Shown: positions 6,442 through 13,051 of the stretch, one piece after another
How the letters are laid out: every line of letters starts with the position of its first letter
How positions within the stretch are numbered: position 1 is the first letter of the stretch
Source of the DNA: an uncultured Lysobacteraceae bacterium
Lineage (GTDB): Bacteria > Pseudomonadota > Gammaproteobacteria > Xanthomonadales > Xanthomonadaceae
Assembly: GCA_937897645.1 (NCBI GenBank)
Contig: CALCNV010000025.1
Location: 1 to 19,453, forward strand
Direction: 5' to 3'
DNA: 19,453 nt
Position numbers and translations under genes: made by a program
Notes under the pieces: model-generated
The model's database searches: none
What the model saw: the letters and a program-made list of their open reading frames with translations, nothing else
What the model was told of the DNA's origin: nothing

Positions 6442-9366
6442 GTGCACCTGCCCACCACCGATATCTCGGATGTCCCGACGCTGGATGCGGCCACCTCGGC
6501 CGCGACCCCGGTGGACGCCGTGCTGTCATCGCCCACCGACCGCATCGTGCAGGTCCTCGCCAGCCTGCTGCCAGCGGGCGCGGCCGTTGCCGTGTCGTGG
6601 CGCGACTGGGCACTGGGCAACGGCGGGGCGGTGACCCCGGGTGGTGGCCCGGCGCTGCGCAAGCGCGCGGAGCAGGCCATTTCCGATGTCGAGGGCGAAG
6701 CCAACGAAGCGCAGTTGCTGGTACACGCCTGGGACAATGTCGACGGCAACGCGCGCATGGCGGTAGCCGCGAGCCTGCCGCAGCCCATGGCCGACAGCGA
6801 GCGCCAATCCTGGCTGGCCCTGGCCAGGACCTTGCTGGTGACCACCTTGGACGCGTCGCGCGCGCAAGCACGCATCGTGTCCCTGGAAAAATCCAAGCGC
6901 CTGCAGCAGGCGCTGTATGAAATCGCCGACCTCGCCAGCGCGGACCTGGAAATGCCGGAGATGCTGCGCCGGATCCATGCCGTGGTCGGTTCGCTCATGT
7001 ACGCCGACAACTGCTACATCGTGCTGTACGACGACCAGCGCCGCAGCGTGCGCTTCCTGCATTTCGTCGACCAGAAGGACACCTACGTCGCCGACCCCGA
7101 ACGTGAATTCACCGAAGAGGAAATGCCCAACAGCATGACCTTCGCGCTGCTTCGCCACGGGCAGCCGGTGCGCGGCCCGTCCACCGCGATCCGCCAGAAA
7201 CTCGGCGTGATCCGCGACATCAGCCATGGCCCCGACAGCCAGGATTGGCTGGGCGTGCCGATGCGCCGCGAAGATCGCGTGTGCGGCGCGATCGTGGTCC
7301 AGAGTTATGACACGCCAGCGAGCTACGCGGACGAGGACCGGGCCCTGCTCGGCTACGTAGCCCAGCACATCCTGACCGCGCTGGATCGCAAGCACGCGCA
7401 TGTCGACCTGGATCGGCGCATCGAAGTGCGTACCCATGAACTGCAGCGCGCCAATCGCGAACTGCAGGCGGAAATCCTGGAGCGCAAGCGTGCGGAAAAG
7501 CTGCAGCGCGCGCTGTTCCGCATCGCCGAGCTGGCCATCACCTCGGAAAGCCTGGAACACTTCTATACCGACGTGCATGCGGTCGTCGATGACCTGATCT
7601 ATGCGCGCAATTTCTACATCGCCCTGCTGTCCGACGATGGCGTGAACCTTGACTTTCCGTACTCCATCGACGAACGCGACCCGGTGCGTCGCTCACGCAA
7701 GCTCACCAACGGGCTTGCCGAGTACGTGATCAAGACGCGGCATGCGCTGTTGGCAGATCGTCCACGTCTCAATGAATTGTTCAGCCAGGGCGAGCTGGAA
7801 GGGCATGGCGCATTGGCCTACAGCTGGCTGGGCGTGCCGCTGCTGCGCGACGAGGAAGTGGTCGGCGTGATCGCGGTGCAGAGCTATTCGCCGGACGTGA
7901 GCTTCAGCCCGCATGACCAGAACCTGCTCACTTTCGTCGCCCACAACATCGGCAATGGCCTGGCCCGGCAGCGTGCGCAGGAACACCTGCGCGTCGCCCA
8001 CGCCGAACTCGAGCGCCGCGTGGACGCGCGCACGCATGAACTGGCCGAAGCCAACACCAAGCTGGTGGCGCAGATCGGCGAACGCCTGCGCGCCGAGCAG
8101 CGCCTGACCTACCAGGCCACCCATGACGGGCTGACCGGCTTGCCCAACCGGCCGCACCTGCTGGACCGGCTGTCGTCCGCCATCGAGCGCGCGCGCCATG
8201 GCGACGGCCAGGCGTTCGCCGTGCTGTTCCTGGACCTGGATCGCTTCAAGCTGGTCAACGACAGCATCGGCCATGCCGCCGGCGACGAACTGTTGATCGA
8301 AGTCGCGCGGCGCATCACCACTACAGTGCGCAGCAACGACGTGGTCTCGCGACTGGGTGGCGATGAATTCGCGATCCTGATCGAATACGCCGATGGCCTG
8401 GAAAGCGCGCGCGAGCTTTCGCAACGCATCCTCAACGTGCTGGGCCGGCCGATGTGGGTCGCCGGGCGCGAACTCTTCCCGTCCGCCAGCCTTGGCATCG
8501 CGGCCTGGCATCCGCGCTACCAGAACGGCGAAGAGCTGCTGCGTGACGCCGACGCCGCGATGTACCGCGCCAAGGCGCAGGGCCGCGACCGCTATGCGGT
8601 GTTCGACGAACCCATGCGCGAAGCGGCGATGCAGAGCCTGGACCTGGAAGCCGACCTGCGCCGTGCCATCAACAACCATGACTTCCTGCCGTTCTACCAG
8701 CCCATCACGCGCCTTGAAGACGGCGAAATCATCGGCCATGAAGCACTGCTGCGTTGGCAGCATGAACGCCGCGGCCTGTTGTTGCCATCCGAATTCATCA
8801 GCCTCGGCGAGGACAGCGGCTTGATCGAGCAGGTCGACTGGCTGCTCTACGAACAGGTGGTCGCGCAACTGGCGCGTGGAGGCGAAGGCTATATCTCGGT
8901 CAACGTATCGCCACGGCATTTCCGCTCGCCTGATTTCGCTGATCGCCTGCTGGCGATGTTCGATGCGGTCGGCGCGGATCCGGCCCGCATGCGCGTGGAA
9001 ATCACCGAAGTGGCGCTGCTGGACGATGCGCCGCGTACCTTGCGCATCCTGCGCACCTTGCGCCAGCACGGCATCCTGGCGCAGCTGGATGATTTCGGTA
9101 CCGGCTTCTCGGCGTTGTCCTACCTGCACCGCTTCCCGATTTCGGTGCTGAAGATCGACCGCAGCTTCGTGGCCGGCATCGGTGGCGAGGGCAGGCCGGA
9201 AAGCCTGGCCCTGGTGCGCGCGATCCTGGCGCTCGCCAGCACGCTGGGCATCGAGACGATCGCCGAGGGCGTGGAGACCGAAGAACAGAAGCAGGCCTTG
9301 ATCGAACTGGGCTGCAGTTATGGCCAGGGTTACCTGCTGGGACGACCCGCCGCGCAAATGGGTTGA
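6442..9366 (+). CDS. GAF-GAF-GGDEF-EAL cyclic-di-GMP synthase/phosphodiesterase
   Basis: A 974-aa soluble protein. After an unassigned N-terminus (1-155) come GAF1 (about 157-314), a coiled-coil linker RIEVRTHELQRANRELQ (about 326-342), GAF2 (about 357-510), a second similar linker RVDARTHELAEANTKL (about 525-540), GGDEF (about 555-722) and EAL (about 734-970). The cyclase loop is intact RLGGDEFAI (GGDEF codons 8356-8370), with an inhibitory-site RSND (8329-8340) exactly five residues upstream. The phosphodiesterase part has HEALLRW, SVNVSP, EITEV, LDDFGTG, LKIDRS, AEGVET and QGYLLGRP. By motif both activities could be real: c-di-GMP made from GTP and cut to pGpG. Sensing is presumably through a GAF-bound ligand. 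The start is GTG 6442 with GGGGA before it; an ATG at 6394 would add 16 unconvincing residues. Confidence 0.95.
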   Translation: MHLPTTDISDVPTLDAATSAATPVDAVLSSPTDRIVQVLASLLPAGAAVAVSWRDWALGNGGAVTPGGGPALRKRAEQAISDVEGEANEAQLLVHAWDNVDGNARMAVAASLPQPMADSERQSWLALARTLLVTTLDASRAQARIVSLEKSKRLQQALYEIADLASADLEMPEMLRRIHAVVGSLMYADNCYIVLYDDQRRSVRFLHFVDQKDTYVADPEREFTEEEMPNSMTFALLRHGQPVRGPSTAIRQKLGVIRDISHGPDSQDWLGVPMRREDRVCGAIVVQSYDTPASYADEDRALLGYVAQHILTALDRKHAHVDLDRRIEVRTHELQRANRELQAEILERKRAEKLQRALFRIAELAITSESLEHFYTDVHAVVDDLIYARNFYIALLSDDGVNLDFPYSIDERDPVRRSRKLTNGLAEYVIKTRHALLADRPRLNELFSQGELEGHGALAYSWLGVPLLRDEEVVGVIAVQSYSPDVSFSPHDQNLLTFVAHNIGNGLARQRAQEHLRVAHAELERRVDARTHELAEANTKLVAQIGERLRAEQRLTYQATHDGLTGLPNRPHLLDRLSSAIERARHGDGQAFAVLFLDLDRFKLVNDSIGHAAGDELLIEVARRITTTVRSNDVVSRLGGDEFAILIEYADGLESARELSQRILNVLGRPMWVAGRELFPSASLGIAAWHPRYQNGEELLRDADAAMYRAKAQGRDRYAVFDEPMREAAMQSLDLEADLRRAINNHDFLPFYQPITRLEDGEIIGHEALLRWQHERRGLLLPSEFISLGEDSGLIEQVDWLLYEQVVAQLARGGEGYISVNVSPRHFRSPDFADRLLAMFDAVGADPARMRVEITEVALLDDAPRTLRILRTLRQHGILAQLDDFGTGFSALSYLHRFPISVLKIDRSFVAGIGGEGRPESLALVRAILALASTLGIETIAEGVETEEQKQALIELGCSYGQGYLLGRPAAQMG

Positions 9367-9376
9367 TAGAGGGCGT

Positions 9377-9475
9377 CGTAGGAGCTGCGTAAGCTGCGAC
9401 CGTGCCGACGTTGAATCCAGCCGTTGGATTTTCCAGAATTGATGATTTTCAGTCGCAGCTTACGCAGCTCCTACG
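9377..9475. repeat. REP-like long inverted repeat, GTAGGAGC family
   Basis: Perfect 24-base arms (9377-9400 and 9452-9475) flank 51 bases of lower-GC spacer. Each arm reads GTAGGAGCTGCGTAAGCTGC from outside inward. The element lies between the convergent stops of the GGDEF-EAL gene (9366) and the VWA gene (9516). The GTAG start recalls the SMAG palindromes described in Stenotrophomonas maltophilia. Such elements usually sit at gene ends and may shape mRNA 3' ends. Confidence 0.85.
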
Positions 9476-9485
9476 TTTCAAATCC

Positions 9486-9507
9486 GCCCGCACGTCCCTG
9501 TGCGGGC
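9486..9507. terminator. Probable terminator hairpin between convergent genes
   Basis: A perfect 8-bp stem GCCCGCAC (9486-9493) and GTGCGGGC (9500-9507) with a 6-base loop lies 8 bases beyond the VWA stop codon and between two convergent genes. The T-rich tail is weak on both sides (CTCGTTGTT to the right, GGATTT on the minus strand), so it is a plausible but not strong bidirectional terminator. Confidence 0.5.
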
Positions 9508-9515
9508 CTCGTTGT

Positions 9516-11303
9516 TCATTCGCCCGCGATGGTGGGCGTCCGGTTTTCCGCGGCGACGAGCTGGCGGGCCTGGGTGACCAGGTCAACGAACTCCTTGCGC
9601 AAGCCGTAGCGATCGTCGCCCTGCGCGTTGCGCGCCGCATTCCCAACATCGTTCCAGCTCCATGTGCCGATATGGGTGCCGCCACGCAGCAGGTCGGCAT
9701 ACGCAGCGACGGCACTGGCGAAACGGATGGATTCACTGGGCTTCGTGTTCAGCGAAGAGGGCAGGATCGGGGTTTCGATCAGTTTGCTGGCTTGCTGGCT
9801 GGGAAGCTTGTAGCGCAGGCGCAGGTGAGCCAGTTCATTGCTGCTGCCCGTAGCGGCCTGCTTGCCGCCGTAGCGCAAGGCCGGCAGGCGATCCGCGCCC
9901 GAGCCGACCGGCGTGATTTCATACAGCGCGGTGACTTCGTGTCCCGCGCCGATATCGCCGGCATCGACCTTGTCGTTGGCGAAATCCTCGCGTTGCAGGA
10001 TCCGGTTTTCGTAACCGATCAGGCGGTATTCCGACACTTGCGCCGGATTGAATTCCACCTGGATCTTCACGTCGCGGGCGATGGTCAGCAGGGTCGCCTG
10101 CATTTCCTCCACCAGCACCTTGCGTGCTTCCTGCGGGGTGTCGATGTAGGCATGGTTGCCGTCGCCAACATCAGCCAAACGCTCGGCCATCGCGTCGTTG
10201 TAGTTGCCCTGGCCGAAGCCGAGCGTGGTCAGCGCGATGCCGGACTTGCGCTGGTCGCCGACCAGGGTTTCCAGTGCTTCCTGGCTGACCGTGCCCACGT
10301 TGAAGTCGCCGTCCGTGGCCAGGATCACGCGGTTGACGCCGTTCTTCATGAAAGACTGTTTGGCCATGGCGTAGGCAAGCTGGATGCCGTCACCGCCGTT
10401 GGTGCTGCCGCCGGCCTGCAGCTGGTCCAGTGCCGCGAGTATTTCTTCGTGGCGATCGCCCGGAGTGGGCGGCAGTACCAGCCCGGCGGAACCGGCATAC
10501 ACCACGATGGACACCCGGTCCTGCGCACGCAGTTGCGGCACCAGCATGGAGAATGCCTGTTTCAACAACGGTAGTTTGTCGGGCGACTCCATGGATCCCG
10601 AAGTGTCTAGCAGGAACACCAGGTTGGAGGGAGGCAGCGTGGCCTTGGCCACGTCATATCCTTTGATGCCGACCATCAGCAATTGTCGGCGGGAATCCCA
10701 CGGCGCGGCCGTCAACTCAGTCGTCACGCGAAACGGCACGTCGCGCGTAGTGGGTGAAGGGTGCTGGTAGCTGAAGTAGTTGATGAATTCTTCGGCGCGC
10801 ACCGAATCCGCCGGCGGGCGCACGCCATCGCGCAGCATGCGGCGCACGTTGCTATAGCTGCCGGTGTCCACATCAACCGAGAATGTGGAGACCGGCTGCT
10901 CGCTGGTGCGATGCACGGGGTTGTCGGTGCGCTGGGCATATTTCTCGGTGTTGGCCGGTTGTTGCTGTACGGCAACTGGCGCAATGGACAGGTAAGCGCC
11001 AGTTGCATTGGCTTCATAAGCAATGGAAGCAGGTGCGGGTGGCGGAGGCGGGGGAGGGGCTAGTCGTGCGTAGCCGACGTTCTTTTGTGCGCTTGCCGCC
11101 GCCATGCCGCGCTGCGCATCTTCGCGTCGCATGCGAGTGCCCGAGACCTCCACGCGATCAAGGGTTGCGGAAGACTCCTGGATGACATCCGCTTCCGCTG
11201 CGGCATCCGCCATGTTTTCAGGGGCGGACTTGCAGCCGTACAGGGCGGTGAGGGCAATCAGGGTGGCGCAGGACAGCAGGGTGCGGTGCAGGTGGCGTTG
11301 CAT
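9516..11303 (-). CDS. VWA-domain lipoprotein, YfbK-like
   Basis: A 595-aa protein. The signal ends in lipobox LYGC with Cys24; +2 Lys rather than Asp suggests outer-membrane sorting by the enterobacterial rule. Residues 46-57 are ATLDRVEVSGTR, then a run of seven prolines (83-89). About 125-200 matches the VWA N-terminal domain seen in YfbK proteins (PVSTFSVDVDTGSYSNVRRML, AEEFINYF). The VWA domain (about 226-400) has an intact MIDAS DTSGS (233-237) and ATDGDFNVG. The C-terminal third fits DUF3520 (GHEVTALYEI). MIDAS domains bind a divalent metal and protein partners; this family's partner is unknown. The start ATG 11303 has GGGAG seven bases upstream. An open frame to 11429 is non-coding leader. 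Length is close to E. coli YfbK (about 575). Confidence 0.9.
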   Translation of the reverse strand: MQRHLHRTLLSCATLIALTALYGCKSAPENMADAAAEADVIQESSATLDRVEVSGTRMRREDAQRGMAAASAQKNVGYARLAPPPPPPPAPASIAYEANATGAYLSIAPVAVQQQPANTEKYAQRTDNPVHRTSEQPVSTFSVDVDTGSYSNVRRMLRDGVRPPADSVRAEEFINYFSYQHPSPTTRDVPFRVTTELTAAPWDSRRQLLMVGIKGYDVAKATLPPSNLVFLLDTSGSMESPDKLPLLKQAFSMLVPQLRAQDRVSIVVYAGSAGLVLPPTPGDRHEEILAALDQLQAGGSTNGGDGIQLAYAMAKQSFMKNGVNRVILATDGDFNVGTVSQEALETLVGDQRKSGIALTTLGFGQGNYNDAMAERLADVGDGNHAYIDTPQEARKVLVEEMQATLLTIARDVKIQVEFNPAQVSEYRLIGYENRILQREDFANDKVDAGDIGAGHEVTALYEITPVGSGADRLPALRYGGKQAATGSSNELAHLRLRYKLPSQQASKLIETPILPSSLNTKPSESIRFASAVAAYADLLRGGTHIGTWSWNDVGNAARNAQGDDRYGLRKEFVDLVTQARQLVAAENRTPTIAGE

Positions 11304-11310
11304 GGTGGAT

Positions 11311-11315
11311 CTCCC
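11311..11315 (-). promoter_or_regulatory. Ribosome binding site of the VWA lipoprotein gene
   Basis: On the minus strand GGGAG is followed by a 7-base spacer and the ATG at 11303. It decides the start over the longer open frame, together with the signal peptide that begins exactly here. Confidence 0.75.
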
Positions 11316-11377
11316 GTGGTGGTCGGGAGGGTGAACGCGCCAGGTCCGGAAACGGGGTTGAGCTTCAGTATTTATGT

Positions 11378-11535
11378 GTAGGAGCGACGTAAGTCGCGAC
11401 AGAAACCAAGAGCTTTGGACACGGATCAAAGCGGATAAGAGCGGAATTCAAAAGGGCATTATCAAATCTTATCCGCTCTTATCTGCGTCCAAAAAATGCC
11501 CTGCTCGTTTCGGTCGCGACTTACATCGCTCCTAC
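11378..11535. repeat. REP-like inverted repeat (GTAGGAGC family) enclosing a 112-base structured insert
   Basis: Arms at 11378-11400 and 11513-11535 (23 bases) match with one mismatch; each contains its own small palindrome GCGAC-GTAA-GTCGC (the right arm carries the mismatch). The enclosed DNA has two further inverted pairs in interleaved order. Pair A is GCGGATAAGAGCGGA (11431-11445) with its complement at 11472-11486, one mismatch. Pair B is AGGGCATT (11453-11460) with AATGCCCT (11495-11502). The element ends 9 bases before the xseA stop codon and lies upstream of the VWA gene, about 60 bases beyond its ribosome binding site. The insert is visibly more AT-rich than its surroundings. Confidence 0.8.
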
Positions 11536-11544
11536 GATTGATTT

Positions 11545-12876
11545 TTACTCGACGCGGAGCCTGACTTGGCCATCGCTGAGGCGGGCATCGACTGCATCGC
11601 CGGCTTCCACCTGCGACACCGAGCGCACCAGCCTGCCTTCCGCATCGGTGAGGATGGAATAGCCACGGGCGACGGTAGCCAGTGGACTCACGGCTTCCAG
11701 TGAACGTGCCAGTCCACGGAGCTTCAAAGCGTCACGCTGCAATTCACGGGCGATTGCTGCTTGTGGGCGTGTACCCAGCGACTGCAGTCGCTCACGCAAC
11801 AAGGCCAGGCGACGACGCGGCTGGGTCGCACGCAGCACGGCAGCGGCGTGGCGCAAGACTGCACGACGTCGTTCCAACTGCTCGCGCCATGCGGATTCAA
11901 GCCGTCGGTGCGCTTCCAGCTGGCGTCGTTGCAAGAGTTGCAGGCGCGCCTGAGGACGCAGCGCCTGCAAGCGCAGTACGGCGCGATCCGCGCGTTGCAT
12001 AGCCTGGCGCAGGGTTTGCAGTTGCAGCGCGGACAGGCGCCGCTGCAGGGCGTCCAGATGGCGGGCCAGGTCGTTGCGATCAGGCACGAGCAGTTCGGCG
12101 GCGACCGAGGGTGTGGGCGCGCGCAGGTCGGCGGCAAAATCCGCGAGGCTGAAATCCGTCTCGTGGCCGACAGCCGACACCACCGGCACTGACGAGGCCA
12201 CGATGGCGCGTGCCAGCTGCTCGTCATTGAACGCCCACAGGTCTTCCAGCGAGCCGCCGCCACGCGTGAGCAGCAGCACGTCGTAGCGTCCGGAAGCCGC
12301 TGCGCGCTTCAACATCGCGGTGATCTGCGCCGCCGCGGTTTCGCCCTGCACGGGTACGGGCAGCACATCGACTTCCAGCAAGGGGAAGCGTCGCGCCAGC
12401 ACGCTCAAGACGTCGCGCACGGCGGCGCCGCTGGGTGAAGTGATGACGCCCAGGCGCTGCACGTGTGCCGGAAGTGCGCGCTTGCGTTCCGCATCGAACA
12501 GGCCTTCCGCCGCCAGCTTCGCCTTCAGCTCATCGAACGCGCGTCGCAGCGCGCCTTCGCCGGCTTCCTCCAGGTGGTCCATCACCAGTTGGTAGTCGCC
12601 GCGGGCTTCGTACAGGGTGAGGCGTCCGCGCCCCAGCACGCGCAGGCCCTCGCGCGGCACGAACTTCAGCCATTGGCTCTTGGGCTTGAACATGGCGCAC
12701 TTCACCTGCGCGCGCGCGTCCTTCAGGGTGAAATACAGGTGACCCGACGCAGGACGGGTGACGTTGCCCAATTCGGCTTCCACCCAGACCAGCGGAAAAG
12801 CGCTTTCCAGCAGGTCGCGGGCCAGCGTATTGAGCTGGGTGGGGGTGAGGACGTCGCGGGCGGGGTCTTCGAGCAT
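11545..12876 (-). CDS. xseA: Exodeoxyribonuclease VII large subunit
   Basis: A 443-aa protein, near the usual length (E. coli about 456). The N-terminal OB-fold domain (about 8-105) shows LTPTQLNTLARDLLE, VWVEAELGNVTRPASGHLYFTLKDARAQVKCAMF and ARGDYQLV. The catalytic region (about 125-300) contains RLGVITSPSGAAVRD, LLLTRGGGSLEDLWAFN, VVSAVGHETDFSLADFAAD and RAPTPSVAAEL. A long Arg/Gln/Leu-rich coiled coil follows (about 285-400), then the C-terminal LATVARGYSILTDAEGRLV segment. With the small subunit XseB it degrades single-stranded DNA from either end to oligonucleotides in repair. xseB is not in the window. ATG 12876 is preceded by AGGG at about nine bases. Confidence 0.97.
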   Translation of the reverse strand: MLEDPARDVLTPTQLNTLARDLLESAFPLVWVEAELGNVTRPASGHLYFTLKDARAQVKCAMFKPKSQWLKFVPREGLRVLGRGRLTLYEARGDYQLVMDHLEEAGEGALRRAFDELKAKLAAEGLFDAERKRALPAHVQRLGVITSPSGAAVRDVLSVLARRFPLLEVDVLPVPVQGETAAAQITAMLKRAAASGRYDVLLLTRGGGSLEDLWAFNDEQLARAIVASSVPVVSAVGHETDFSLADFAADLRAPTPSVAAELLVPDRNDLARHLDALQRRLSALQLQTLRQAMQRADRAVLRLQALRPQARLQLLQRRQLEAHRRLESAWREQLERRRAVLRHAAAVLRATQPRRRLALLRERLQSLGTRPQAAIARELQRDALKLRGLARSLEAVSPLATVARGYSILTDAEGRLVRSVSQVEAGDAVDARLSDGQVRLRVE

Positions 12877-12905
12877 GTGAATACCCTAACCCATGATCCG
12901 CCGCT

Positions 12906-12995
12906 CTTGTGGGAGGGCTCTACTTGTGGGAGGGGCTTCCGCCCCGACGCTCTTGGCAGGCATGCAAGCGTCGGGGCTAAAGCCCCTCCCACAAG
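12906..12995. repeat. REP-like inverted repeat, TGTGGGAGGG family, with an extra half copy
   Basis: Arms of 29 bases at 12923-12951 and 12967-12995 match with two adjacent mismatches in the middle; the inter-arm spacer is 15 bases. Each arm contains an internal palindrome, GGGGC-TTCC-GCCCC in the left arm and GGGGC-TTTA-GCCCC in the right arm read inward. A third, isolated head CTTGTGGGAGGG lies directly before the left arm (12906-12917). The element fills the gap between the divergent xseA and ispG genes, so it lies in the region expected to hold their promoters. Confidence 0.85.
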
Positions 12996-13051
12996 AGCAT
13001 TTGACCCTGTGCGGCAGGTCGCCGTGCGCGCCAGGCGCTAAAATACCCTCC

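Noticed and set aside
7693..9357. Long open frame (over 550 codons) on the minus strand, opposite the GGDEF-EAL gene.
   Set aside because: Antisense shadow of a high-GC gene. The plus-strand frame has full domain motifs, and the antisense product has no recognisable domain.
9402..10574. Long plus-strand open frame opposite the VWA gene.
   Set aside because: Shadow of the real minus-strand gene. It begins inside the palindromic repeat, and its Gly/Ala/Arg/Gln/His/Val-rich product resembles no family.
9377..12995. Repeated palindromes considered as a CRISPR array or insertion sequence ends.
   Set aside because: Copies are few, inverted rather than direct, irregularly spaced, and have no cas or transposase genes. 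REP-like elements explain them better.
12893..13051. Upstream in-frame extension of ispG (53 residues, GGASAPTLLAG, LKPLPQE).
   Set aside because: It is translated REP-like DNA. IspG proteins begin close to the ATG at 13052, just before the conserved segment.
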